A stretch of DNA of 27,631 nt, taken from positions 1 to 27,631 of the IMG/VR virus record IMGVR_UViG_3300037502_001006. The stretch is one strand, 5' to 3'. Source of the stretch: a virus. The position numbers were made by a program, and so were the translations under genes. Numbering within the stretch: position 1 is the first letter of the stretch; the number at the start of each line of letters is the position of its first letter. Of the stretch, positions 20,527-27,631 are shown piece by piece. Below the pieces are notes generated by a model, which was given only the letters and a program-made list of their open reading frames with translations, searched no databases and had not been told where the DNA came from.

Positions 20527-21170
20527 CTTTTGGATTATCTGGAGCCGCACTGGCTGGCGTTGCCGTTGGCGGCGCGACGCTGGTTTCTGGCTACATGCAA
20601 GGCGAGGCGGCCAAAGACGCAGCCGCGACACAGGCTGGCGCATCACAAGCCGGTATTGAAGAGCAGCGTCGCCAGTTTGACGTTGTGCAAAAACTGCTCG
20701 AGCCGTATGTCACCGGAGGCACTGAGGCATTCAAGCAGCAGCAAGCCCTTGTCGGCGTGCAAGGCCCAGAGGCACAGCGAGCCGCGATCTCGGCCATCGA
20801 GCAAGGCCCGGCATTTCAGGCTTTGACCGAACAAGGCGAAAACGCTCTGCTGCAACGCGCATCTGCCACTGGCGGCCTGCGTGGTGGCAACGTGCAGGCA
20901 GCCCTGGCTCAATTCCGGCCGCAAATTCTCAGCCAACTGATCGAGCAGCAATATGGCCAGCTCGGCGGCCTGGCCAAGTTTGGCCAAGCATCGGCAGCAG
21001 GAACCGGCGCTGCGGCGCAAGAGACTGGCAGCAACATTGCGTCACTTCTTGCAGCGCAGGGCGCGGCAACGGCTGGCGGCCAGATGGCTGCAGGTAAGGC
21101 CTTTGCATCGATCCCGTCTGCCATCTCTGGCGGCCTGGGCATCTTCTCTGGCCTTGGAGGTAAATTCTGA
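20523..21170 (+). CDS. DNA ejection protein, P22 gp7-like
   Basis: A 215-aa protein (P22 gp7 has 229). It begins with a Gly/Ala-rich hydrophobic segment (GLSGAALAGVAVGGATLVSGYMQG), then an Ala/Gln-rich helix (AAKDAAATQAGASQAGIEEQRRQF), and contains PYVTGGTEAFKQQQALVG and FQALTEQGENALLQRASATGGLRGGN, typical of proteins annotated as phage DNA transfer proteins. It ends in another Gly/Ala-rich tail (GGLGIFSGLGGKF). In P22, gp7, gp20 and gp16 leave the particle with the DNA and help it cross the cell envelope. Overlaps the cupin gene by ATGA. Confidence 0.85.
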   Translation: MTFGLSGAALAGVAVGGATLVSGYMQGEAAKDAAATQAGASQAGIEEQRRQFDVVQKLLEPYVTGGTEAFKQQQALVGVQGPEAQRAAISAIEQGPAFQALTEQGENALLQRASATGGLRGGNVQAALAQFRPQILSQLIEQQYGQLGGLAKFGQASAAGTGAAAQETGSNIASLLAAQGAATAGGQMAAGKAFASIPSAISGGLGIFSGLGGKF

Positions 21171-22531
21171 TGGCACTTCAACTACCAATGGCCCCAATCA
21201 ACTACGGCATTGACGTGCCAGATCCGTCGCAGACATTCCTGCAGGCTTTCAAGACTGGCACAGCCATTACTGAAACACGCATGGCGCAGGAGCAGGCTCA
21301 GCGCCAAGCTGAACAGCAAAAGACCGTCATGCAGGCCTTTGAGCGTTTGCGCCAGCCTGGTGCAACGGCCAAGGACTACGCCGACCTGGCCATGATGCTG
21401 CCCGAGACGCAGGCCAAGGCCGTGCGCGAGAGCTTCAGCCTAATCAACGCTGACCAGCAGCAAAACGCCCTGCAGCGCTCTGGCCAGGTGTTCTCGGCCT
21501 TCAAGTCCGGCAAGCCTGACATTGCTGTGAACCTGCTCGACCAGCAGATCACGGCGCGACGCAACGGCGGCGACGAGGAAGGCGCAAAGTTCCTGGAGAC
21601 ATGGCGCGACGTGGCCAAGGAAAACCCAAAGGCAGCTGAGGATTACTTCGGCTTCACCATCTCGCAGATGCCAGGCGGTGACAAGGTCATCGAAAGCGCT
21701 GTCAAGCTGGAAGAAGACCGTCGCAAGCAGGAGCTGCAACCATTCACGCTTCGCAAAGCTACATCCGAGGCCATCATCAAAGAGGCTGAGGCCAAGTTTG
21801 CGCCCGACAAGTTTGGTGCAGAGCTGGGCCTTACACAGGCTCAAATCGATGCCTCCAAGGCTGCCCGTCGTGCTTCTGATGCCGCGGCCGCAAAGTCCGG
21901 TGCAGATGCAAGACGCGCCCAGGCAGAAGCCGATCAGATCAGCTCCGGCATCATTCCTGCCGACAAGCGCCCAGAAGCTGAAACAAAGTTCCGCAGGGAA
22001 TACAGCGACCAGACCAAAGGCTACCAAGAGGTCAAGTCTGCCTATGGCCGCGTGCTTTCCTCTGAGGACAACGCGGTGGGTGATCTGTCGCTGATCTTTG
22101 GCTACATGAAAATGCTCGACCCCGGTTCTGTTGTGCGCGAGGGCGAATTCGCCACAGCTCAAAACGCGGCCGGTGTTCCTGAGCGCATTCAAAACGTCTA
22201 CAACAAGGTCATCAGCGGCGAGCGTCTTTCCGCATCACAGCGCAACGCCTTCAAAGGCCAAGCTGGCAAGCTGTACACGACAGCGCAGCAACAAGAAGCC
22301 CAGGTTCGCCAGGGCATCGAGCGCATCGCCAAGGGCTACGGCTTGAAGACAGAAAACATCTTCTACACGCCAACCGAGACGGCACCGACTGCGCCTGGCG
22401 CTCCACCTCCGGCCGCACCTGGTGCACCAGCTCCTGCCCCTGTGAGCGTTACAGCTCCAAATGGCCAAGTGCTCACATTTCCAAATCAGCAGGCGGCTGA
22501 CGCCTTCAAGAAAGCAGCAGGGATTCGCTGA
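21170..22531 (+). CDS. DNA ejection protein, P22 gp20-like position
   Basis: A 453-aa, mostly helical, Gln/Ala/Lys-rich protein in the gp20 slot (P22 gp20 has 471 aa). Long helices with little hydrophobic patterning (QEQAQRQAEQQKTVMQAFERLRQPG, KAARRASDAAAAKSGADARRAQAEADQ) suggest a flexible coiled-coil rod. The region EFATAQNAAGVPERIQNVYNKVISGERLSASQRNAFKGQAGKLY is shared by large phage internal proteins. A Pro/Ala linker and a short C-terminal motif (NGQVLTFPNQQAADAFKKAAGI) end the protein. TGATG couples it to the gp7-like gene. Role by position and shape. Confidence 0.8.
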   Translation: MALQLPMAPINYGIDVPDPSQTFLQAFKTGTAITETRMAQEQAQRQAEQQKTVMQAFERLRQPGATAKDYADLAMMLPETQAKAVRESFSLINADQQQNALQRSGQVFSAFKSGKPDIAVNLLDQQITARRNGGDEEGAKFLETWRDVAKENPKAAEDYFGFTISQMPGGDKVIESAVKLEEDRRKQELQPFTLRKATSEAIIKEAEAKFAPDKFGAELGLTQAQIDASKAARRASDAAAAKSGADARRAQAEADQISSGIIPADKRPEAETKFRREYSDQTKGYQEVKSAYGRVLSSEDNAVGDLSLIFGYMKMLDPGSVVREGEFATAQNAAGVPERIQNVYNKVISGERLSASQRNAFKGQAGKLYTTAQQQEAQVRQGIERIAKGYGLKTENIFYTPTETAPTAPGAPPPAAPGAPAPAPVSVTAPNGQVLTFPNQQAADAFKKAAGIR

Positions 22532-24936
22532 TGGCAACCGATTACGCAGCACTCGCACGACAGTTCGGTGGCACGGCCACAAGCCCGGCTGCGCCTGCTC
22601 CGGCTGCCGCACCTGCCGCGGCTCCGGCCGTCGACTATGCGGCTATGGCCAAGCAGTTCGGCGGCCAAGCTGAGCCTCAGAAAATGGGCTTCTTCGAGTC
22701 CGTTGGCGAGATGGTCACTGGCGCACGACGCGCAACGCCTGAAACCCAGGCGCTGCCTGAGTGGACTGGCATGCCAGAGCTGAACCAGTTGAGTGTGGCT
22801 TCTTTGAAGTCTGCCTTGGGCACCTTGGTTTCAAACCCACAGGAGACCGTGCAGATTTTGAAGGCCAACTTCCCAGGCATCGAGACACGCCAAGACGCCA
22901 AAGGCAACTTCATCCTACGCTCGTCTGTCGACCAAAAAGAGTACGCCATCCCACCCGGTTTTTCGGTTGGTGACATCCCGCGTGCTTTGGGTGGCTTGCT
23001 GGCCTTCACTCCTGCCGGACGCGCCACTACGCTTCCTGGTGCTGTGGCCGCTGGCGCAGGCACCCAAGCCGTGATCGAGGCAACGCAAGCTGGCACTGGC
23101 GGACGCTTTGACACTGGCGAAGTCGTCACCGCTGGCGCTGCCGGTGGTGCTGGCCAAGTCGTGCAACGTGCCGTGCAGGCGGCTGCACCTGCCGTAAAAC
23201 GCACCGTCCAGCGTGCCACCGGCCGTCCTGTGACGCCAGCTCCTGTAGCGCCAGCTGCGGCCCCAGCGGCAGCCCCTGCTGCGCGAATTGAGCCAACGCT
23301 TGAGCCAATGCCTGCACCAGCTGCACCGACGGCCACTGCTGGCGCACCGATGGGAACAGCCATGGCACCCGAAGCTGCGCCTGTGGCTCAAGTGGCCACC
23401 GAAGCCTTCGAGGAAGTTGGAGACTTGGTGCGCAAGGCCTCCGGCAGCGGCCCAGGCTCTGCTGCAGCCAAGGCCAAGCTGGCCGACGTTGCCCAGGTAA
23501 ACCCTGAGGCCCGTTCCGCAGCCGAGCGCCTTGGCATGGACTTGCCGTTCGACGTTTTCAGCGACAACCCACAGGTGCGTGCGGCCGTTGGCCTGACCCG
23601 GTCTGTTGCTGGTGGTGAGGCCGAGGCTGCCTGGGTGAACACCGTGCGCACAGCCATCGGTAAGGCTGACGACGTCGTGCAACAGTTCGACGCTGCCTTC
23701 ATTGAGGGCCGTCCAGCTCCTGGCGCAACATCTCAGCGCATCCTGGACAGCTTGAATTCGACACGCACTCAGCTGTTCAACGATGCCGATGTGATCTACA
23801 AACGCGTGGACGCCACGATTCCAAAGACAGCAACCGTCCAGTTTCCTCGCCTGACGCAAACGCTCGACGATGTGCTTGCTGAGGTCGGTGAAAAAGGCTT
23901 GTCTGCACAGGAAAAGAAACTCTACGAGCTGGCAACCGACCCTGACGTGACCTACGGCCGTCTGCTGCGTGAGAAGAACCTGATCGGCCAAGCGATGGCT
24001 GGCAAGGAGTCCCCATACGGCAACATGGCCGCTGGTGACCTCAAACGCCTTTATGGTGCTTTGGCCGAAGACCAGCTGACCAACGTTGGCCAGATTGGTG
24101 GCGATGCACTGCGCCAAGAACTCCGCGCAGCCAACCTGTTGACAGCCAAGCGCAAGGCCTTGGAAAACCGCATCGTCGGTGCTTTTGGCAAGGAAAGCGA
24201 CGGCAGTGTGGCAACTCTCATGCAGTCCGCCATCAAGTCGGCAGCCAAGGGCGACGCGGCTCAGTTCAACAAGCTGATCAAGGTCGTGCCTCCTGAGTTG
24301 CGCAAGGAAACCATCGCCACGGCGCTGGCATCCGTCGCAAGCTCTGGCCGTGCTGCCCAAGAAGGCGCTTTCGGTTTTGCCGAGTTCGCCAAGACCTACC
24401 GCGGCTTGAGAGCCAATCCACCTGTCTACAAGCAGGTGATCGAGGTGCTTGGCAAAGATGCAGACCCAGTGCTGCGCGACCTGTTTGAGATTTCTCGCAG
24501 GATTACCGACGCACGCGCCCAAGTGCTCACCACCGGCAAGGCCAACCAGGCACTGGTAGAAGCTATGAAGGCCGAAGGCTTGATCGGAAAGGTCATGCAA
24601 AGCACGACAGCTCAACGCGTCGTCACAGGTGCAGCAAGTGCAATCCCTGGCGGCGGCTTCGTGGCACCTGACATCGTGCAGTTCATGTCCAAAGGCAACG
24701 CAGATGCAGTGAAAGCTGCTGGAAAGCTGTTCGCCAGCGACGACTTCCAGAAGCTCGCCATCGAGGCCGCGACCAAGACTGAGCCAAGCCAGGCCGCTAT
24801 CCGTCGCACTGCTGCAAGCAAGGCATTTGCCGATTTCGCAAACGCAGCAAAGCTGCCACAATCCCTGGACGCGAGAGTGCAGTGGCTGCAATCCGCTGTC
24901 CAGACAGGACGTCAATTTGATCAGGAGAACCAGTAA
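22531..24936 (+). CDS. DNA ejection protein, P22 gp16-like position
   Basis: An 801-aa protein, larger than P22 gp16 (609 aa), coupled by a 1-base overlap. It opens with a repeat, TDYAALARQFGG (residues 3-14) and VDYAAMAKQFGG (34-45), separated by a Pro/Ala linker. Residues about 90-150 hold LSVASLKSALGTLVSNPQ and a beta strand pair; about 150-230 a Gly/Ala-rich possible membrane-active region (LPGAVAAGAGTQAVIEATQ); about 232-290 a second Pro/Ala linker; then a long helical domain to the end. No lysozyme or transglycosylase motif was found. It probably enters the cell with the DNA. Confidence 0.82.
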   Translation: MATDYAALARQFGGTATSPAAPAPAAAPAAAPAVDYAAMAKQFGGQAEPQKMGFFESVGEMVTGARRATPETQALPEWTGMPELNQLSVASLKSALGTLVSNPQETVQILKANFPGIETRQDAKGNFILRSSVDQKEYAIPPGFSVGDIPRALGGLLAFTPAGRATTLPGAVAAGAGTQAVIEATQAGTGGRFDTGEVVTAGAAGGAGQVVQRAVQAAAPAVKRTVQRATGRPVTPAPVAPAAAPAAAPAARIEPTLEPMPAPAAPTATAGAPMGTAMAPEAAPVAQVATEAFEEVGDLVRKASGSGPGSAAAKAKLADVAQVNPEARSAAERLGMDLPFDVFSDNPQVRAAVGLTRSVAGGEAEAAWVNTVRTAIGKADDVVQQFDAAFIEGRPAPGATSQRILDSLNSTRTQLFNDADVIYKRVDATIPKTATVQFPRLTQTLDDVLAEVGEKGLSAQEKKLYELATDPDVTYGRLLREKNLIGQAMAGKESPYGNMAAGDLKRLYGALAEDQLTNVGQIGGDALRQELRAANLLTAKRKALENRIVGAFGKESDGSVATLMQSAIKSAAKGDAAQFNKLIKVVPPELRKETIATALASVASSGRAAQEGAFGFAEFAKTYRGLRANPPVYKQVIEVLGKDADPVLRDLFEISRRITDARAQVLTTGKANQALVEAMKAEGLIGKVMQSTTAQRVVTGAASAIPGGGFVAPDIVQFMSKGNADAVKAAGKLFASDDFQKLAIEAATKTEPSQAAIRRTAASKAFADFANAAKLPQSLDARVQWLQSAVQTGRQFDQENQ

Positions 24937-26711
24937 TGTCCGCACTTTCGATTCAACCTACATATCCGATCTTCACGGACATCGATGGCCAGCCTCTTGA
25001 GGCAGGTTATGTCTGGATTGGCCAGGCAAACCTTGACCCGCAGGTCAACCCGATCAATGTCTATTGGGACGCAGCGCTGACAATCTCAGCACCTCAACCA
25101 ATCCGCACGCTAGGTGGTTATCCATCTCGCAACGGTACGCCTGCTCGCCTGTACGTGAACAGCGACTACAGCATCAGAGTGCAGAACCGCAACGGCAGTA
25201 TCGTGTATAGCGCACCTGTTGCCACTGAACGATACAGCGCCGAATTGATTGGTTTTACAGGTTTCAAAGGTCAATCAGGAACGATTGAAGACTTGGCTGG
25301 AAACGATGGTGCTGATTGGATTGGTTTTGAAGCAGACAGCGCATCTGCTGTACCACGATCCATGCAGGACAAGGCAAGAGATGTGGTCAGTGCGTTTGAT
25401 TTCATTCCTGCCGCACAAATTGCGTTTATTGAGGCGCATAACTCGGGGGCACAAGATGCGTCAGTTGTCACCGCGGCGCTTCAGGCTGCACTTGAAACTG
25501 GCAAAGTGGTATTCATGCCTGTTGGCACATACCGAACGAATGCGCCACTGATCATCAGCAAGTCATGCCGAGGAATTCTTGGTGAGATTTTTGGCGACGG
25601 TAATGGCACTCGTATTGACTATCACGGCAACGATGCAGCCATCAAATTGTATGACGGCACCAGCGGAACTCGGCGCGTGACGCAAGCACGGGTTGAGAAC
25701 ATTGCCATCCGAGTGCAGAACGCAGGCGTCAATGGCATTGACTTCACCGACGCCAGCTATTGCACATTCCGTGACTTGTTTATCCGCCTGTTGAACTCCA
25801 ACCAAGCTGGTATCTACGGTAAAGGAAACGGACTTGGGTCTTCTCCCTACTACAACATTTTTGACGGAGTAAAAATCTTTGGTAACGCTGACAACGTAAC
25901 CAACCCAGGTCAGCGCGGCTACTACTTCCAAGGTGAACTGGCGGGTGGGTTTGGATCAAATGGCCCCAACGCAAACATGATTTCCAATGGCGGCCAGATT
26001 GGTGGCGTCAGTCACGGCGTTCACATGGAATCTGGAACAGGAAACGTGTTTTCCAACATGATTATGGAAAGCATCGCGGAATACGCTTATCGAATCGGCA
26101 ATGCGTTGTCTGCTACACCTGGCCGCGCCGATCAAAACAGCGTTGTCAATCATTGGATGGAAGGTACGTCCACTTGTGTGTTTGCACGCTTCGAGGGTGA
26201 TGCAGCAAGCAATTCGCTGACGAACTACAGCATCAACTCGGTCAGCCCCATTGCGTTTGACAACCAGTCATCTTCGGAAAACAACTACTGCAAGCCCGGT
26301 GGAAATTTCTATGTCGTTTCTTTCTACGGACAGAACATTCCAGCCAGTGCAACAACGCCACTTGCCCCAACAAACGCGTCATACCCTGCTGGTGGTGGTG
26401 TGATTCCTCCATTCTTGGGGATGGTTCCTTACTTGATGAAAGTCTCCGTGCACAACTTTGCATCCGGTGGATTGGGTAGCGGTGTTGTACAGGCGTACCG
26501 AAGCGGCACACCAAATCCAAACTTGGCTTTTACTGTCAACAATGCAAACAGGTTTGGAGGAACGGCAATTCAACGAACTCCAAACACATCGCTTGCTTAC
26601 AACACATTTGACGGAACCATCAACAGTCAAATTGAAGTCGCTGTCACAACAGATGGCTCTTGGAACCAGACGACAAGCGATATTGAAGTTCAAGTCATCT
26701 TCTTCGGGTAA
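24936..26711 (+). CDS. Tailspike with P22 head-binding domain
   Basis: A 591-aa tailspike. Residues 1 to about 105 form the P22 tailspike head-binding domain (PTYPIFTDIDGQPLEAGYVWIG, NPINVYWDAALTISAPQPIRT, ARLYVNSDYSIRVQNRNG). A short linker then leads to a right-handed beta-helix typical of pectate-lyase-like spikes: AALETGKVVFMPVGTYRTNAPL, GEIFGDGNGTRIDYHG, FRDLFIRLLNSNQAGIYG. The end is strand-rich. P22 tailspikes bind and cut O-antigen; the receptor here is unknown and I cannot name catalytic residues. The DNA becomes more AT-rich after about 25240, which marks an exchangeable receptor-binding module. Confidence 0.9.
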   Translation: MSALSIQPTYPIFTDIDGQPLEAGYVWIGQANLDPQVNPINVYWDAALTISAPQPIRTLGGYPSRNGTPARLYVNSDYSIRVQNRNGSIVYSAPVATERYSAELIGFTGFKGQSGTIEDLAGNDGADWIGFEADSASAVPRSMQDKARDVVSAFDFIPAAQIAFIEAHNSGAQDASVVTAALQAALETGKVVFMPVGTYRTNAPLIISKSCRGILGEIFGDGNGTRIDYHGNDAAIKLYDGTSGTRRVTQARVENIAIRVQNAGVNGIDFTDASYCTFRDLFIRLLNSNQAGIYGKGNGLGSSPYYNIFDGVKIFGNADNVTNPGQRGYYFQGELAGGFGSNGPNANMISNGGQIGGVSHGVHMESGTGNVFSNMIMESIAEYAYRIGNALSATPGRADQNSVVNHWMEGTSTCVFARFEGDAASNSLTNYSINSVSPIAFDNQSSSENNYCKPGGNFYVVSFYGQNIPASATTPLAPTNASYPAGGGVIPPFLGMVPYLMKVSVHNFASGGLGSGVVQAYRSGTPNPNLAFTVNNANRFGGTAIQRTPNTSLAYNTFDGTINSQIEVAVTTDGSWNQTTSDIEVQVIFFG

Positions 26712-26728
26712 ACAGAAAGGAAATCCAA

Positions 26729-26995
26729 ATGGCACTCAAGCAAACAATCACGCTGCGCGACTCATTTGATGAGATGCGTGAAATTCCAAACGCATACATC
26801 AAGGTTCACGCTGTCAGTGGCGGCAAAGAGCAGATGGTTGCTGACGTTATCTTTTTCAGAGATTCTGCAGATGGGAAACGCCTTAAAAATGCAGGCTATG
26901 TTTTTAAGCCATCGCTTGATGGTGACAACTTCATCAAGCAAGCATATAACCACTTGAAAACTCTTCCTGAGTTTTCCGGCGCACAGGATTGCTGA
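26729..26995 (+). CDS. Small phage protein after the tailspike
   Basis: An 88-aa protein with AAAGGAAAT upstream. The first half is strand-rich (KQTITLRDSFDEMREIPNAYIKVHAVSGGKEQMVADVIFF) and the second is ADGKRLKNAGYVFKPSLDGDNFIKQAYNHLKTLPEF. Similar short proteins occur next to tail-fibre genes, often as possible chaperones or fibre partners, but no function is known. Codon usage is AT-richer than in the terminase-to-gp16 region, like the tailspike. Confidence 0.7.
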   Translation: MALKQTITLRDSFDEMREIPNAYIKVHAVSGGKEQMVADVIFFRDSADGKRLKNAGYVFKPSLDGDNFIKQAYNHLKTLPEFSGAQDC

Positions 26996-26997
26996 TC

Positions 26998-27570
26998 ATG
27001 CTGAAAACAGTCGGAAATCCATCTACAAGATACGGCGACCAGACCATTATTGATGGCAATCTGGTCATTGGTACTGCAGGCAAAGGCATCGATTTCTCTG
27101 CTACGCCTGGCACAGGCACAAGCGAATTGCTTGATGACTATGAAGAGGGAACTTGGTCTCCTACACTTCACGCAAACGGCACCGACTTCACAAGCGTGAC
27201 CTATGCTGCTGGCCGAGGAGGTAAGTACACAAAGGTCGGCAATGTGGTGCATATTCAAGGCATCATGGTCACGGATGCTGTGACATTGGCTGGCGCTGCT
27301 GGAACCGTACAAATCGGGAGTCTTCCATTTGCAGTCGCTGCTGACACTGGTGCAACCGACGATGGCCTTGTTTCATTCTCTGTTGGAATCAGTCTTTTCT
27401 GGGCAGCAAGCAGGCCCTCCAGAGCACTTGGAATCAGTGGGACTGACAGAATAAATCTGTACTATTCATTGAGTGCAGCATCAGACACAACTGGTCTTGC
27501 TGTGGCTGATGTTGCTGCAGGGGCTGGAGCTAACATTTTGACATTTGCTGGCACCTACGTTGCCGCATAA
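26998..27570 (+). CDS. Second adhesin / tail-fibre-like protein
   Basis: A 190-aa protein starting MLKTVGNPSTRYGDQTIIDGNLVIGTAGKGIDF and carrying the motif SELLDDYEEGTWSPTL followed by YAAGRGGKYTKVGNVVHIQG. That DDYEEGTW-P ... G-x-YTKVGN-x-V block recurs in phage tail-fibre and receptor-binding proteins. The end is strand-rich (GGSLPFAV-type, LTFAGTYVAA). ATG 26998 was chosen over a TTG at 26989, using the AGGA about 9 bases upstream. It could be a fibre tip or a tail-associated cap. Composition matches the tailspike rather than the upstream virion genes. Confidence 0.8.
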   Translation: MLKTVGNPSTRYGDQTIIDGNLVIGTAGKGIDFSATPGTGTSELLDDYEEGTWSPTLHANGTDFTSVTYAAGRGGKYTKVGNVVHIQGIMVTDAVTLAGAAGTVQIGSLPFAVAADTGATDDGLVSFSVGISLFWAASRPSRALGISGTDRINLYYSLSAASDTTGLAVADVAAGAGANILTFAGTYVAA

Positions 27571-27582
27571 CAGGAGAAAAAA

Positions 27583-27631
27583 ATGCCAATCGAAAAACAT
27601 TCGTCTGTTGACAAAATTGAGTCTCTTCCAA
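27583..27631 (+). CDS. Start of a further gene, cut by the window
   Basis: The first 16 codons of a rightward gene, beginning at ATG 27583 after AGGAG with an 8-base spacing. The peptide starts MPIEKHSSVDKIESLP. It is too short to identify. The good ribosome site, 10-base gap and same direction show the operon continues to the right. Confidence 0.6.
   Translation, partial: MPIEKHSSVDKIESLP

Noticed and set aside
22589-23400. Pro/Ala-rich repeats in the gp16-like gene as a DNA-level repeat array
   Set aside because: The repeats are low-complexity protein linkers with varied codons, not a tandem DNA repeat or CRISPR-like array.
22915-24945. 676-codon open frame on the minus strand across the gp16-like gene
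   Set aside because: It lies wholly against a well-supported gene, has a Cys/Leu/His-rich composition without any domain, and arises because the sense codons avoid TTA, CTA and TCA. No ribosome site or neighbouring minus-strand genes.
1-27631. Integrase, CI-type repressor, lysis genes, tRNA, CRISPR or insertion sequence
   Set aside because: I looked for these by motif and structure and saw none; they may lie outside the window, so nothing is claimed about life style.

Overview
The window is a 27.6 kb piece of a tailed-phage genome (or prophage) with a P22-like, short-tailed (podovirus) virion. It is compact: almost every gene touches or overlaps its neighbour, often as ATGA. The GC-rich coding sequence, heavy use of GCC/GGC/CTG codons and the style of the small accessory proteins suggest a betaproteobacterial host (Burkholderiales, perhaps Comamonadaceae). 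This host guess is inference; no host gene is present.

Layout. (1) 1-3120, leftward early operon: a cut-off gene at the edge, a 50-aa ribbon-helix-helix protein, a hypothetical protein, SSB, a SAM-dependent methyltransferase, a winged-helix-like protein, a small conserved phage protein, a YqaJ/lambda-Exo-type exonuclease, an Erf-type annealing protein and a 42-aa leader gene. (2) 3121-3243, divergent control region with overlapping inverted repeats and extended -10 boxes. (3) 3244-8270, rightward early/middle operon: Cro-like regulator, DUF1376-type replication protein, lambda-P-like protein, zinc-ribbon protein, NinB, several small proteins, a Ref-like HNH nuclease, a DUF6378 protein, a 38-aa membrane peptide, RusA and a ParB-methyltransferase fusion. 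(4) 8251-26711, virion operon in P22 order: small and large terminase, portal, scaffold, coat, a strong terminator-like hairpin, gp4-like, gp10-like, gp7-, gp20- and gp16-like ejection proteins and a P22-type tailspike. (5) 26729-27631: a small protein, a second adhesin-like protein and the start of one more gene.

How it fits together. SSB, Exo, Erf, NinB, Ref and RusA make an unusually full phage recombination kit: end resection, annealing, mediator, nicking nuclease and junction resolvase. The two replication proteins would recruit the host helicase. The two methyltransferases probably modify phage DNA. Terminase packages DNA through the P22-type portal; gp4/gp10-like proteins close the head; the three ejection proteins precede the tailspike.

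The most unusual parts are a five-gene block (17893-20526) that sits where P22 has its needle gene and includes a tandem duplicated small protein, a cysteine-cluster protein and a cupin; the control region, which has a Cro-like gene but no adjacent CI-type repressor; and a composition break inside the tailspike gene. No integrase, lysis gene, tRNA, CRISPR array or insertion sequence was seen. No stretch longer than about 125 bases lacks a gene.
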